DNA from: Flavobacterium antarcticum DSM 19726
Lineage (GTDB): Bacteria > Bacteroidota > Bacteroidia > Flavobacteriales > Flavobacteriaceae
DNA: 64,000 nucleotides
Assembly (NCBI RefSeq): GCF_000419685.1
Contig: NZ_ATTM01000002.1
Span: 416,993 to 480,992 of the forward strand
Direction of reading: 5' to 3'
The notes under the pieces were generated by a model, which saw only the letters and a list, made by a program, of their open reading frames with translations, was not told the DNA's origin and searched no databases. A program made the translations under genes and the position numbers. Of the stretch, positions 7,762 to 17,263 are shown piece by piece (the stretch's first letter is position 1; every line of letters starts with the position of its first letter).

Positions 7762-8832
7762 ATGACTGAAGAAAACAATACTATTTTCAAGAGATTCTTT
7801 GATATCTCACCTGATTTACTTTGTATTGCAGGTTTTGATGGCTATTTTAAAAAAGTAAATAATTCGGTATCTGAATTGTTAGGATTTACGGAAGAAGAAT
7901 TACTATCTAAACCCATAAACGAATTTATATATCCGGATGACCGAGATACAACAGCGAATGTTCGAAAGCATTTAACTAAAAATAGTACTTTACAAAATTT
8001 TGAGAATAGATATGTGACTAAAAGCGGCGAAATCGTTTGGTTGGCATGGACTTCAATGCCTGTTAGCGAAGAAGAACTTGTTTTTGCAATCGCTAAAAAT
8101 ATCACGCATAAAAAAATTTTAGAGGAAGAACGTAATTCGCTACTTACCACTATTACTCGAATTAATAGTGATTTAAAACAATTAACGTACACGAGTTCAC
8201 ATGACTTGAGATCTCCGGTTAATAATTTAATTTCAATTTTCAGCTTGTTAGATGTTTCTAAAATTGACGATAGTGAAACATTAGAGTTTATAAAAATGTT
8301 AGAAACTACCAGCGGAAATCTAAAAGAAACTTTAAACGAGTACCTTGATTTATTTATTCAACGTGATAATTTGAATGCAGAACTAGAACCTGTGAATCTA
8401 AATAAAGCTTTAAATTCTGTATTGCTTTCAATTAATTCATTAGTCAAAAGTTCAGGTACCAGCGTCACAACCAATTTTTCTGCTTTTGAAAACATATCCT
8501 TTAACAAGTCTAATCTTGAAAGCGTACTATTAAATCTTACGACAAATGCGATCAAATATGCAAAACCAAATATAAAACCTAAGATTTCAATTACCTCGAA
8601 GATTCACAATGGAACATATCAACTCATCTTTGCAGATAATGGTTTGGGATTTAATATGGAAGTTGTGAAAGATAAAATATTTGGACTGCATCAAAAATTT
8701 CACAATCATGTGGACAGTAGAGGAATTGGACTTTATTTAGTACACAATCACATCACCAGTTTGGGAGGGCAAATTACAGTAGAAAGTGAAGTGAATGTGG
8801 GAACTCAATTTACAATTTCTTTTAAGAGTTAA
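7762..8832 (+). CDS. PAS-domain sensor histidine kinase (cytosolic)
   Basis: A 356-residue sensor kinase with no membrane segment. PAS domain at about residues 8-118 (ISPDLLCIAGFDGYF, then GFTEEELLSKPINEFIYPDD), a PAC-like end (IAKNITHKKI), a dimerisation and phosphoacceptor helix with His147 in SSHDLRSPV, and an HATPase domain with N box NLTTNAIKYA, G1 FADNGLGFN and G2 GIGLYLVHNH. All catalytic boxes look intact. No response regulator is adjacent, so it is an orphan kinase. It probably senses an internal cue through the PAS pocket; the ligand cannot be read from sequence. It is followed by a shared terminator. Confidence 0.92.
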   Translation: MTEENNTIFKRFFDISPDLLCIAGFDGYFKKVNNSVSELLGFTEEELLSKPINEFIYPDDRDTTANVRKHLTKNSTLQNFENRYVTKSGEIVWLAWTSMPVSEEELVFAIAKNITHKKILEEERNSLLTTITRINSDLKQLTYTSSHDLRSPVNNLISIFSLLDVSKIDDSETLEFIKMLETTSGNLKETLNEYLDLFIQRDNLNAELEPVNLNKALNSVLLSINSLVKSSGTSVTTNFSAFENISFNKSNLESVLLNLTTNAIKYAKPNIKPKISITSKIHNGTYQLIFADNGLGFNMEVVKDKIFGLHQKFHNHVDSRGIGLYLVHNHITSLGGQITVESEVNVGTQFTISFKS

Positions 8833-8876
8833 TTCATTTTCATTAACGATAATATTTCAAATAATTACAATAAAAA

Positions 8877-8906
8877 AAAGGGACTTGTATTACTACAAGT
8901 CCCTTT
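8877..8906. terminator. Intrinsic terminator, bidirectional
   Basis: Perfect 13-base arms AAAGGGACTTGTA (8877-8889) and TACAAGTCCCTTT (8894-8906) with a 4-base loop, preceded by an A-run. It serves the PAS kinase gene and the convergent fasciclin gene. Confidence 0.85.
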
Positions 8907-8936
8907 CTCAATCAACCTTAAATCAAACCTTTTTCA

Positions 8937-9497
8937 TTATGCTTTTGGAGTAACTACTGCATCAATCACATGAATTACACCATTTGATTGGTTCACATCT
9001 GCAATTGTAACTTTTGCTTTATTTCCATTTTCATCCGTGATGTATAAATCTTTACTCATCATCCAAGCTGTTAATGTTCCGCCTTGAACGGTTTTCAACA
9101 TTGCTTTTCCATTGGCTTTTTTAATTGCTTTAGCGATGTCTTTCGCATTCAATTTTCCTGCAACAACGTGGTAAGTCAAAATGCTTTGCAACATTTTTTT
9201 ATTTTCTGGTTTTACCAAAGTTTCAACCGTTCCTTTAGGTAATTTATCGAAAGCTGCATTTGTTGGTGCGAAAACTGTGAATGGTCCTTTGCTTGATAAA
9301 GTTTCTACTAAATCTGCTGCTTTTACTGCTGCAACTAAAGTCGTATGGTCTTTTGAATTCACTGCATTTTCAACAATGTTTTTAGTTGGATACATCGGAG
9401 CTCCTCCAACGGTAACTGTTTTTTGTGCGTAAGAACTTGTTCCGAATGCTAATGCAATTGTGAAAACTGCAACGCTAAATAAATTTTTGTTTTTCAT
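8937..9497 (-). CDS. Secreted fasciclin (FAS1) domain protein
   Basis: A 186-residue exported protein. A Sec signal peptide spans about residues 1-24, ending in SSYA-Q. One FAS1 domain follows (about 50-185), with the two conserved blocks GPFTVFAPTNAAFDKLP and SNGVIHVIDAVV and the YHVVAGKL segment between them. FAS1 domains mediate adhesion or binding of ligands at the cell surface; there is no lipobox or sorting signal, so it is probably periplasmic or released. It forms a single-gene unit between two terminators. The exact role is not shown by the sequence. Confidence 0.9.
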   Translation of the reverse strand: MKNKNLFSVAVFTIALAFGTSSYAQKTVTVGGAPMYPTKNIVENAVNSKDHTTLVAAVKAADLVETLSSKGPFTVFAPTNAAFDKLPKGTVETLVKPENKKMLQSILTYHVVAGKLNAKDIAKAIKKANGKAMLKTVQGGTLTAWMMSKDLYITDENGNKAKVTIADVNQSNGVIHVIDAVVTPKA

Positions 9498-9579
9498 GAT
9501 ATTTCTATTATTAGATGTTTATACAGTCATTTACGGGAATGGATTTGATATGGTTTTAAATTTTTAAAAATTATGCATA

Positions 9580-9605
9580 AAAAAAGCCTCACATTTCTGT
9601 GAGGC
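9580..9605 (-). terminator. Intrinsic terminator of rpsA
   Basis: Arms GCCTCACA (9586-9593) and TGTGAGGC (9598-9605). Read on the minus strand the stem is followed by a T-run (plus-strand A residues at 9579-9585), correct for ending rpsA transcripts. Confidence 0.85.
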
Positions 9606-9634
9606 CTTCATTTGATTGAAATAAAGTCAGAAAA

Positions 9635-11419
9635 TTAGTTTCCTCCTTTTTCCATTTTAGCTTTCAATGCAGCAAGAATGTCGTTACTGTCTCCTAAAGT
9701 AGAAGCAGGTGCATTGTTGTTGTTTGAAGAACTATTACTATTGTTATTATCAGAGTTTGCTTTCACATTTTTCTCTTCTTCTTCGCGGAAGATAGCAGTG
9801 TGAGATGCAACTACTCTTTTAAATTCTTTATTGAATTCGATTACTTTGAAATCAGCAGTTTCGCCTTTTTTCAATTTTTTACCGTCTTCTTTTTCTAAAT
9901 GACGTGTTGGAATAAATGCAACAACATCATCACCGAAATCTACAGTAGCTCCTTTGTCAACAATTTCAGAGATTTCACCGTTGTGGATTGTTCCTACAGC
10001 AAAAGCTTCTTCATGTTTGTCCCATGGATTAGCAGTAGTTTGTTTGTGACCTAAAGATAATTTACGTCCGTCAACATCCAACTCTAAAACTACAACGTCA
10101 AGTTTTTCTCCAACGTTTACAAATTCAGATGGGTGTTTGATTTTCTTAGTCCAAGAAAGATCAGAAATGTAGATTAATCCATCAATTCCTTCTTCTAATT
10201 CTACGAAAATACCGAAGTTTGTAAAGTTTCTAACGATACCTGAATGTTTAGAACCTACAGGGTATTTAGAAGTGATATCAGTCCAAGGATCTTGAGATAA
10301 TTGTTTGATACCTAAAGACATCTTACGATCGTCTCTATCTAAAGTTAAGATAACTGCATCAACTTCATCACCTACTTTTACGAAATCTTGAGCAGAACGT
10401 AAATGAGTTGACCATGACATTTCAGAAACGTGGATCAAACCTTCAACACCTTCAGCAACTTCAATAAATGCACCGTAATCAGCGATAACAACTACTTTAC
10501 CTTTTACTTTATCACCAACAGCAAGGTTAGCATCTAAAGCATCCCATGGGTGAGCGTTCAATTGTTTCAATCCTAATTGAATTCTTGTTTTCTCGTCATC
10601 AAAGTCAAGGATTACAACGTTCAATTTCTGATCTAATTCAAGAACTTCACTTGGGTGGTTGATTCTTGACCAAGAAAGGTCAGTAATGTGAATCAATCCA
10701 TCAACACCACCTAAGTCAATAAACACACCATAAGAAGTAATGTTTTTAACAACACCTTCTAATACTTGTCCTTTTTCTAATTGACCGATGATTTCTTTTT
10801 TCTGTACTTCAATATCCGCTTCGATAAGCGCTTTGTGAGATACAACAACGTTTTTAAATTCGTGATTAATTTTCACAACTTTAAATTCCATTGTTTTGTT
10901 TACGTAAACGTCGTAATCTCTAATTGGTTTAACATCAATTTGAGATCCTGGTAAAAACGCTTCAATTCCGAAAACGTCAACGATCATACCACCTTTAGTT
11001 CTGCATTTTACAAAACCATTAACGATTTCTCCTGTTTCGTTTGCAGAAATTACTCTATCCCAAGCTTTAATTGTACGTGCTTTTCTGTGAGATAATACTA
11101 ATTGACCTGTTTTGTCCTCACGGATGTCAATTAATACTTCTACTTTGTCACCTACTTTTAAGTTTGGATTGTAACGGAATTCGTTTAAAGAAATTACACC
11201 TTCAGATTTAGCGTTGATATCAACGATAGCATCTCTGTCTGTAAGTCTAACAACGATTCCTTCTACTACTTCTTCTTGATCAGTTGCAATAAAAGTTTTT
11301 GCTACTAATTCTTCAAATTCTTGTAAGTTTTTTTCATCAACTAAGTCAATTCCTTCTTGGAAATTGTGCCAGTCAAAATTTGCTAAAAACTCTTCTTGTG
11401 ATTTGTTAACGTCAGACAT
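9635..11419 (-). CDS. rpsA: 30S ribosomal protein S1
   Basis: Ribosomal protein S1 of 594 residues, which holds mRNA on the 30S subunit. Six S1 OB-fold repeats are visible from about residue 50 to 540, several with the signature GVFIDLGGVDGLIHITDLSW or close variants such as GAFIEVAEGVEGLIHVSEMSW read in part. The first two repeats are divergent, as is usual for ribosome-binding repeats. The C-terminal tail is an Asn/Ser-rich low-complexity linker (about residues 555-573) ending in a short helix (ILAALKAKMEKGG). The gene has its own good promoter and a leader of about 115 bases, and ends at an intrinsic terminator. Confidence 0.97.
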   Translation of the reverse strand: MSDVNKSQEEFLANFDWHNFQEGIDLVDEKNLQEFEELVAKTFIATDQEEVVEGIVVRLTDRDAIVDINAKSEGVISLNEFRYNPNLKVGDKVEVLIDIREDKTGQLVLSHRKARTIKAWDRVISANETGEIVNGFVKCRTKGGMIVDVFGIEAFLPGSQIDVKPIRDYDVYVNKTMEFKVVKINHEFKNVVVSHKALIEADIEVQKKEIIGQLEKGQVLEGVVKNITSYGVFIDLGGVDGLIHITDLSWSRINHPSEVLELDQKLNVVILDFDDEKTRIQLGLKQLNAHPWDALDANLAVGDKVKGKVVVIADYGAFIEVAEGVEGLIHVSEMSWSTHLRSAQDFVKVGDEVDAVILTLDRDDRKMSLGIKQLSQDPWTDITSKYPVGSKHSGIVRNFTNFGIFVELEEGIDGLIYISDLSWTKKIKHPSEFVNVGEKLDVVVLELDVDGRKLSLGHKQTTANPWDKHEEAFAVGTIHNGEISEIVDKGATVDFGDDVVAFIPTRHLEKEDGKKLKKGETADFKVIEFNKEFKRVVASHTAIFREEEEKNVKANSDNNNSNSSSNNNNAPASTLGDSNDILAALKAKMEKGGN

Positions 11420-11444
11420 ATGTTCTGATAAAAATTTGTATTCT

Positions 11445-11467
11445 GCATTCCTTGCGTTTCTTAATGC
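11445..11467 (-). promoter_or_regulatory. Small hairpin in the rpsA leader
   Basis: GCATT (11445-11449) pairs with AATGC (11463-11467) around a 13-base loop, within the untranslated leader about 25 bases before the rpsA ATG. S1 is autoregulated at its leader in other bacteria; that this hairpin takes part is only a guess. Confidence 0.25.
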
Positions 11468-11541
11468 GATAAGAAAAAAACAGAAGTTGTTTTACTTAAA
11501 TATTTGATACCTAATGGAAACGCTATTCGCTAAAAGGTGTG

Positions 11542-11572
11542 CAAAAGTAAAACTTATATTTTGAATTACAAA
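11542..11572 (-). promoter_or_regulatory. rpsA promoter TTTG-N19-TACTTTTG
   Basis: On the minus strand the -33 element TTTG (plus CAAA at 11569-11572) and -7 element TACTTTTG (plus CAAAAGTA at 11542-11549) are separated by 19 bases, an ideal Bacteroidota housekeeping promoter. Predicted start near 11535. Confidence 0.75.
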
Positions 11573-11687
11573 ACAATATAGATGATGAAATTTATATTGA
11601 ACAGAAATAATTTTAAATACGTGCAAATCTTTGACAAAGAGTGAAAAATATGAGTATCAATTTAGGACCAAAAAGATTTCTAGAAAT

Positions 11688-11719
11688 AAAAAAGTCCAAC
11701 AATACTGTCGGACTTTTAT
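11688..11719 (-). terminator. Intrinsic terminator of guaB
   Basis: Arms 11688-11697 (ATAAAAGTCC-like, core AAAAGTCC) and 11710-11719 (GGACTTTTAT) with a 12-base loop. On the minus strand the stem runs into T residues. It lies 19 bases past the guaB stop. Confidence 0.75.
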
Positions 11720-11737
11720 ATCTAATTTGGAAAAATA

Positions 11738-13210
11738 TTATCTTGAATAATTTGGCGCTTCCTTAGTAATGGTCACATTATGTGGGTGACTTTCATTGAT
11801 TCCGCTTGCTGTAATTCTGATAAAACGACCAGTTTCCTGCAAAGTAGGAACATCTTTTGCGCCACAATAACCCATTCCGGCACGAAGTCCACCAATGAAT
11901 TGTTGCATACTTTCATTTAGTTCTCCTTTATAAGGCACACGACCTACAATACCTTCGGGAACTAATTTCTTCACATCGTCTTCCACATCTTGAAAATAAC
12001 GGTCTTTCGAACCTTCTTGCATCGCTTCAACAGAGCCCATTCCCCGATACGACTTGAATTTTCTACCTTCAAAAATAATGGTTTCTCCTGGAGATTCTTT
12101 CGTTCCGGCTAAAAGTGAACCTAACATTACACAATCAGCTCCTGCAGCAATTGCTTTGGGAATATCACCTGTATAGCGAATTCCACCATCAGCAATTACG
12201 GGAACTCCTGAACCTTTGATTGCAGCGGCAACTTCTAGAACTGCAGAAAATTGTGGAAAACCAACACCTGCTACAATTCTTGTCGTGCAAATTGAACCAG
12301 GTCCAATTCCAACTTTTACACCATCTGCTCCATTTTCAACTAAAAACTTAGCTGCTTCTGGCGTGGCGATGTTTCCTACAATTACATCTATAGCACTAAA
12401 TTTTGCTTTTATTTCTTTCAAAATATTCACAACTCCTTGCGTATGTCCGTGAGCGGTGTCAATAATTAAAGCATCTACTCCAGCATTCACCAAAGCTTCA
12501 GCACGTTGAACTGCATCACCCGTTACTCCAATTGCAGCTGCAACTCTTAGTCTTCCGTAAACGTCTTTGTTAGCACTAGGTCGCTGCGTTAGTTTTGTGA
12601 TATCTCTAAAAGTTATTAAACCAACTAAAACATTGTTATCGTCTACAACAGGAAGTTTTTCGATTTTATGCCCTTGCAAAATAATTTCAGCTTCACTTAA
12701 TGAAGTTCCTGCCGCAGCAGTCACTAAATTTTCAAAAGTCATTACCTCAACAATTGGACGCGTCCCTACTTTTTCGAAACGCAGATCACGATTTGTAACG
12801 ATTCCTTTCAATTTCTTGTTTTCATCAACAATCGGAATTCCACCAATACCATATTCTTTCATCGCATTTTTAGCATCTGCAACAGTTGAATTTAATGGCA
12901 AAGTTACTGGATCGATAATCATTCCTGATTCTGCACGTTTAACACGACGTACTTTTGCCGCTTGTTGTTCAATCGTCATGTTTTTATGCAAAACACCGAT
13001 TCCGCCTTCTTGAGCCATAGCAATTGCCATAGAACTTTCAGTAACGGTATCCATTGCTGCAGAAACAATAGGAACGTTTAAGGTAATATTTCGTGAAAAT
13101 TTTGTTTGAATATTGACTTCTCTTGGAAGTACGCTAGAAAAATTGGGAACTAATAAAACATCGTCGTACGTAAGTCCTTCTCCAATAATTTTTGTTTGAT
13201 GTGCAATCAT
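11738..13210 (-). CDS. guaB: Inosine-5'-monophosphate dehydrogenase
   Basis: Oxidises IMP to XMP with NAD+, the committed step to GMP, in the cytosol. It has 490 residues, normal length. The barrel starts with [16 protein letters not shown]. Two CBS domains are inserted at about 95-210 and probably bind adenine or guanine nucleotides. The catalytic Cys308 lies in [11 protein letters not shown], followed by the flap region with the RYFQ-type motif (SKDRYFQD) and a GRVPYKG segment. All key features are present. A TATATTTG box sits upstream, between this gene and the histidine kinase gene, so it probably has its own promoter. Confidence 0.98.
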   Translation of the reverse strand: MIAHQTKIIGEGLTYDDVLLVPNFSSVLPREVNIQTKFSRNITLNVPIVSAAMDTVTESSMAIAMAQEGGIGVLHKNMTIEQQAAKVRRVKRAESGMIIDPVTLPLNSTVADAKNAMKEYGIGGIPIVDENKKLKGIVTNRDLRFEKVGTRPIVEVMTFENLVTAAAGTSLSEAEIILQGHKIEKLPVVDDNNVLVGLITFRDITKLTQRPSANKDVYGRLRVAAAIGVTGDAVQRAEALVNAGVDALIIDTAHGHTQGVVNILKEIKAKFSAIDVIVGNIATPEAAKFLVENGADGVKVGIGPGSICTTRIVAGVGFPQFSAVLEVAAAIKGSGVPVIADGGIRYTGDIPKAIAAGADCVMLGSLLAGTKESPGETIIFEGRKFKSYRGMGSVEAMQEGSKDRYFQDVEDDVKKLVPEGIVGRVPYKGELNESMQQFIGGLRAGMGYCGAKDVPTLQETGRFIRITASGINESHPHNVTITKEAPNYSR

Positions 13211-13263
13211 TGCCAGTTGTAGTTATACTGAAAGTAATTTCAGAGTTGTGGTTAAATTGCGTG

Positions 13264-13271
13264 CAAATATA
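13264..13271 (-). promoter_or_regulatory. -7 box TATATTTG upstream of guaB
   Basis: Plus-strand CAAATATA reads TATATTTG on the minus strand. Predicted start near 13257 gives a leader of about 47 bases. No clear -33 element lies upstream because the region is an A/T run at the end of the previous gene. Confidence 0.5.
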
Positions 13272-13294
13272 CTAAAAATAAATAAAAATATTTT

Positions 13295-15223
13295 TTAATT
13301 TTTCATAAAAGAAATAATAAATTCAGTCCCTACTTCTTCCCCACTTTTAATATCAAGGGTTCCTTTATTATTTGCGATAAACTGTTTTACTAAAAGCAGC
13401 CCCAATCCTGTCCCTTCTTCAAAAGAAGTTCCAAGCTCCGAATAGATGCGTTTGTCGCTTTTTAAAATCTCAGTAATTCGACGTTCTTCGATACTTGCTC
13501 CAGAGTTGGCTATATGCACATTGATGAAATTTCCGTTTTCAGAATAACTGCAGGATATCGTTCCATTTTCATCTGTGAATTTTACTGCGTTTGCAATAAT
13601 ATTTTGAATAATCACGCGAACTTGTCCTTTGTCTGCACTTATAAAAAGTGCTGTTGAGGGAAGCTCATTTGAAAACGTAATATTTTTTTTATTCATTTCT
13701 AAAATGTACAATTCTAGAACACTTTTTGAAAGTTCGTATATATCAATTACCTCAAAATTGACAATTTGACCATCCATTTGGGTATTGGCCCACTGTAATA
13801 AATTATTCAACATGTTTGAAGTGGCTACAGTCTGCAAATGCAATTGATCAAAGATATCTTGTTGCAATTCTGGCGTTAAAGAATCGTCTTTTTGAAGTTC
13901 TAGCATTTGCACAATATTTGCAATAGGCGAACGTAGATCGTGAGAAACAATCGAAAATAATTTATTTTTAGTATCGTTTAAGGCAATCAATTCTGTGTTT
14001 TGTTGACTAATCAACAACTTTTGATTTTCGATGTCGGCATTTTTTACACGCAACTCCTCATTAAAAACGTCTTTAAGTCTTGCATTTCTGCGTCTTAAAA
14101 ATATAATTCCAATTAAAAACAAAATCAGAATTAAAAATGAGTAGATGATTATTTGGTCTCTTTTAACTTTTTGAGCGCTTAATTCATTTTTCGCTTTAAG
14201 TTTTACGTTTTCAACTTCTTTACTTTTCAATTGAAGATAATTAACGTCGTTGATGCGTCGTTCGCTGTACAAACTGTCGTTTATTGCGTTATTAATTTGA
14301 AGAAAACTATATGCTTTTGCGGTGTTATTTTTCTTCTCGTAAATCTCAGCAAGTATTTTTGCGGCACGAGATAGATCCCAATTTGCATTGAGTTTTTTTG
14401 CTGTTTCATATGCTATTATGCCATTTTTTTCAGCATTATCGTACTCACCAATTGTTAAATAAGCGTTTGCTAAACTTGCGTGAACATAGGTAGTTTCCCA
14501 ATTATTTGGCAATTGCTTTGGATTACTAAAAACTAAATTATAATAATAAAACGCAGAGTCTTTCTTATTTTTAACCAACATGATGTCTCCTAAACGGCTT
14601 TCGACCATGTGGTTGACCTGATTTAAATTATTTTTCTTAGAATAAGTAAGTGCTTTTTTGAGATTCTTAGCTGCTAAGTCGTATTGCTTCAGATCTGTTT
14701 GCGCAATTCCGATATTAAAATAACTTCTTGCGATCCCTTGATAATTATTATTTTTAAGATCTAAAACGACCGATTTCTCGAACGTAATTATTGATTCTTC
14801 CAGCTGATTGAAGGCGCTTTGAATGAGTGCAACACCGTTAAGTGAGCGTGCAAGTGATTTCTCATTATGGTACTTTTCATGAATTTGTATCGCTTTCAAA
14901 TACATCTGTAGGGAATGATCGTAAGTTCCCTTTCTGTAGTAATAGATTCCAAACATGGTATAAACATCACCAAGTTTTTCGTCGCTTTTGAGCTCTTGGG
15001 CTAAATGTTGTGCCTCTTTTAATTTTGCAAACCCAGCGTCAAAATCTTCGTATTTTAAGTCATCCGCTTGCTGTAACAGCTGATCAATTTTCTGTTCCGG
15101 TTTTTGAAAAGTAACGGCTGCTTGCGTGTTGAAGACAAAAATAAGAATGATTAATAACGTAAAATACCTCTTCAATAAAAGAGATTTTGCAACATGTTTT
15201 ACATTCAAATTAAGCTTTTTCAC
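13295..15223 (-). CDS. TPR-containing membrane sensor histidine kinase
   Basis: A 642-residue hybrid-free sensor kinase of the common Bacteroidota type. An N-terminal export segment (about 17-36) is followed by a periplasmic array of tetratricopeptide repeats (about 45-310), a single membrane helix (about 357-376), a coiled coil, the phosphoacceptor His428 in VSHDLRSPI, and the HATPase domain with N box NIIANAVKFTDENG and G2 GTGLGLLLVKQ. The G1 box is altered: the usual DxGxG is NSGAS (in HIANSGASIEE), with Asn for the Asp that contacts adenine. No response regulator is adjacent. The kinase may be weak or use another ATP-lid geometry; this is inference. Confidence 0.9.
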   Translation of the reverse strand: MKKLNLNVKHVAKSLLLKRYFTLLIILIFVFNTQAAVTFQKPEQKIDQLLQQADDLKYEDFDAGFAKLKEAQHLAQELKSDEKLGDVYTMFGIYYYRKGTYDHSLQMYLKAIQIHEKYHNEKSLARSLNGVALIQSAFNQLEESIITFEKSVVLDLKNNNYQGIARSYFNIGIAQTDLKQYDLAAKNLKKALTYSKKNNLNQVNHMVESRLGDIMLVKNKKDSAFYYYNLVFSNPKQLPNNWETTYVHASLANAYLTIGEYDNAEKNGIIAYETAKKLNANWDLSRAAKILAEIYEKKNNTAKAYSFLQINNAINDSLYSERRINDVNYLQLKSKEVENVKLKAKNELSAQKVKRDQIIIYSFLILILFLIGIIFLRRRNARLKDVFNEELRVKNADIENQKLLISQQNTELIALNDTKNKLFSIVSHDLRSPIANIVQMLELQKDDSLTPELQQDIFDQLHLQTVATSNMLNNLLQWANTQMDGQIVNFEVIDIYELSKSVLELYILEMNKKNITFSNELPSTALFISADKGQVRVIIQNIIANAVKFTDENGTISCSYSENGNFINVHIANSGASIEERRITEILKSDKRIYSELGTSFEEGTGLGLLLVKQFIANNKGTLDIKSGEEVGTEFIISFMKN

Positions 15224-15273
15224 AGAAATAAATTGCGATTAAATTTATTAAAGATACAAAGTTTTATCTTTTA

Positions 15274-16137
15274 CTAATGGTATTTACTAAATATTTTTGT
15301 TGCTTCATTGTAACAACTTTCAAATGACATTGGGCTTGTATGAGTGTTTGCTTTCTCGGCAGTAAAGTAGGACAGTAATTTTTCTGTCGGCATATTCCCA
15401 GTCAAATCATCCTTAGCCATCGGGCAACCTCCAAAACCTTGAATGGCTCCGTCAAATCTTAAACAACCGGCTTTGTATGCTGCATTTACTTTTTCAAACC
15501 ACCGGTCTGGAGTCGTATGAAGATGTGCTCCAAATTCAATTTGTGGGTATTGTGGAATCAAATGCGAAAACAAATATTCAATAATTTCAGGCGTGGAACT
15601 TCCAACCGTATCAGACAAGGAAAGAATTTTAACGCCCATATTTGACAAACGTTCGGTCCACTCGCCTACAATTTCTACGTTCCAAGGATCACCGTATGGA
15701 TTTCCGAAACCCATAGAAAGATAAGCAACTACTTCTTTATTAGTGGCGTTAGCAATATCTAAGATTTCTTGTAAAGTCACTAATGATTCTGCTATGGTTT
15801 TGTGTGTGTTTCGCATCTGAAAATTCTCAGAAATAGAAAAAGGATAACCCAAATACTGAATTTCTTTATGTTGAGAAGCCAGTTCCGCTCCTTTAGTATT
15901 GGCAATAATTGCCAGGAGCTTACTGGAAGTTTGTGATAAATCAAGTTGCGCTAAAACCTCCGCTGTGTCTACCATTTGCGGAATCGCTTTTGGAGAAACG
16001 AAGCTTCCAAAATCAATGGTATCAAATCCGACACGCAAAAGCGACTGAATATAGGCCACTTTTTCCGCAGTTGGAATAAATGCTTTAATACCTTGCATGG
16101 CATCACGCGGACATTCTATAATTTTTATTGACTTCAT
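15274..16137 (-). CDS. mvaB: Hydroxymethylglutaryl-CoA lyase
   Basis: Cleaves HMG-CoA to acetoacetate and acetyl-CoA, the last step of leucine breakdown, in the cytosol. It has 287 residues with a DRE-TIM barrel. The first strand carries the ECPRDAMQG motif (residues 8-16) that supplies catalytic Arg and a metal-binding Asp. Metal ligands HLH lie at 205-207, and the catalytic Cys238 is in GFGGCPMAKDDLTGN, the family signature. Length is normal for bacterial enzymes and there is no targeting sequence. It stands between the TPR kinase and pyrD without other leucine-pathway genes nearby. Specificity as HMG-CoA lyase rather than a related aldolase rests on the GGCP signature. Confidence 0.93.
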   Translation of the reverse strand: MKSIKIIECPRDAMQGIKAFIPTAEKVAYIQSLLRVGFDTIDFGSFVSPKAIPQMVDTAEVLAQLDLSQTSSKLLAIIANTKGAELASQHKEIQYLGYPFSISENFQMRNTHKTIAESLVTLQEILDIANATNKEVVAYLSMGFGNPYGDPWNVEIVGEWTERLSNMGVKILSLSDTVGSSTPEIIEYLFSHLIPQYPQIEFGAHLHTTPDRWFEKVNAAYKAGCLRFDGAIQGFGGCPMAKDDLTGNMPTEKLLSYFTAEKANTHTSPMSFESCYNEATKIFSKYH

Positions 16138-16213
16138 TGTGCCAAAGATAGTAAAGTATTGAAAATTACGAAATCGATTTTTTAGATAATTGAAGATTTA
16201 AAAAAACCTAAAA

Positions 16214-17236
16214 TTATTTTTTTGTCGCCAAAATCTTTTTATTGATTTCCTTAATTAATGCAGGACCTTCGTAAATGAAACCGGTGTAAAGTTGGATTAA
16301 ACTGGCTCCAGCATCCAATTTCTCAATTGCATCATCCGCAGAATGGATTCCTCCCACTCCAATAATTGGAAACGAACGATTGCTTTTGTCTGCTAAAAAT
16401 CGAATTACTTCTGTGGAACGCTTTGTCAACGGTTTTCCAGACAAGCCACCCATTTCGTCTCTGTTTTCAGACTGCAAACCTTCTCGAGAAAGTGTAGTAT
16501 TAGTAGCAATAACACCCGCTATCTTAGTGGTATTGACAATATCAATAATGTCTAACAATTGTTCATCCGTTAAATCCGGAGCAATTTTTAGTAAAATTGG
16601 TTTTGCTTTCGATTTGGTATTGTTCTTGTTTTGCAGCGTTTGCAATAACTTTTGCAACGGTTCTTTATCTTGCAATGCTCTTAAGTTGGGTGTATTTGGT
16701 GAACTCACATTCACAACAAAATAATCAACGTAGTCGTATAAAGCATCAAAACAGATTTCATAATCTGAAACAGCTTCTTCATTTGGAGTTAATTTGTTTT
16801 TGCCAATATTTCCTCCTATTAATACACCATTATTTTTCTTTAGACGTTCCACAGCTTCTAAAACACCACCGTTATTAAAACCCATTCGGTTGATGATTGC
16901 TTGATCTGCTTTTAAACGAAACAATCTTTTCTTAGGATTTCCTTCTTGCCCTTTTGGTGTCAACGTTCCAATTTCTATAAATCCAAAACCAAAATTAGAG
17001 AGTTCTTTATACAATTTCGCATCTTTATCAAATCCCGCAGCTAAACCTACAGGATTTTTAAATTTCAGCCCAAAAACTTCACGTTCCAATCGAGTGTCCT
17101 TGACTTCATACATACTTTTAAAAAGTGCATTAACTCCTGGGATTTTTGATAATTTCTGAATCAACGAAAAAGTAAAGTAGTGCACTTCCTCAGGATCATA
17201 TTTAAATAGAAGTGGTCGAATGAGTTGTTTGTACAT
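16214..17236 (-). CDS. pyrD: Dihydroorotate dehydrogenase (quinone), class 2
   Basis: FMN enzyme that oxidises dihydroorotate to orotate and passes electrons to quinone at the inner membrane. It has 340 residues from the ATG at 17236. The N-terminal helices ([17 protein letters not shown]) are the class 2 membrane-facing extension. Core signs are [40 protein letters not shown], and [11 protein letters not shown] with the catalytic Ser characteristic of class 2. The longer frame to 17302 adds 22 Cys/Asn-rich residues and overlaps the -7 box at 17256-17263, so it was rejected. It lies 16 kb from pyrC. Confidence 0.96.
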   Translation of the reverse strand: MYKQLIRPLLFKYDPEEVHYFTFSLIQKLSKIPGVNALFKSMYEVKDTRLEREVFGLKFKNPVGLAAGFDKDAKLYKELSNFGFGFIEIGTLTPKGQEGNPKKRLFRLKADQAIINRMGFNNGGVLEAVERLKKNNGVLIGGNIGKNKLTPNEEAVSDYEICFDALYDYVDYFVVNVSSPNTPNLRALQDKEPLQKLLQTLQNKNNTKSKAKPILLKIAPDLTDEQLLDIIDIVNTTKIAGVIATNTTLSREGLQSENRDEMGGLSGKPLTKRSTEVIRFLADKSNRSFPIIGVGGIHSADDAIEKLDAGASLIQLYTGFIYEGPALIKEINKKILATKK

Positions 17237-17255
17237 GTTGCAGTTGTTAGTTGCG

Positions 17256-17263
17256 CAAAAATA
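17256..17263 (-). promoter_or_regulatory. -7 box TATTTTTG of pyrD
   Basis: Plus-strand CAAAAATA reads TATTTTTG on the minus strand. The expected start near 17249 leaves about 13 bases before the ATG at 17236. A CAAA at 17279-17282 could be a -33 element, but the 15-base spacer is short. Confidence 0.5.

Larger units (their letters stand above)
11420..11737. other. Gene-free stretch: rpsA leader and promoter, guaB terminator
   Basis: From right to left it holds the guaB terminator (11688-11719), an AT-rich gap without visible structure (about 11573-11687), the rpsA promoter (11542-11572) and the rpsA leader (11420 to about 11535). No reading frame or RNA gene is convincing here. Confidence 0.7.

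Noticed and set aside
12216..13013. Antisense frames on the plus strand of guaB
   Set aside because: Long frames opposite a conserved gene arise from codon composition; no own start signals or family features.
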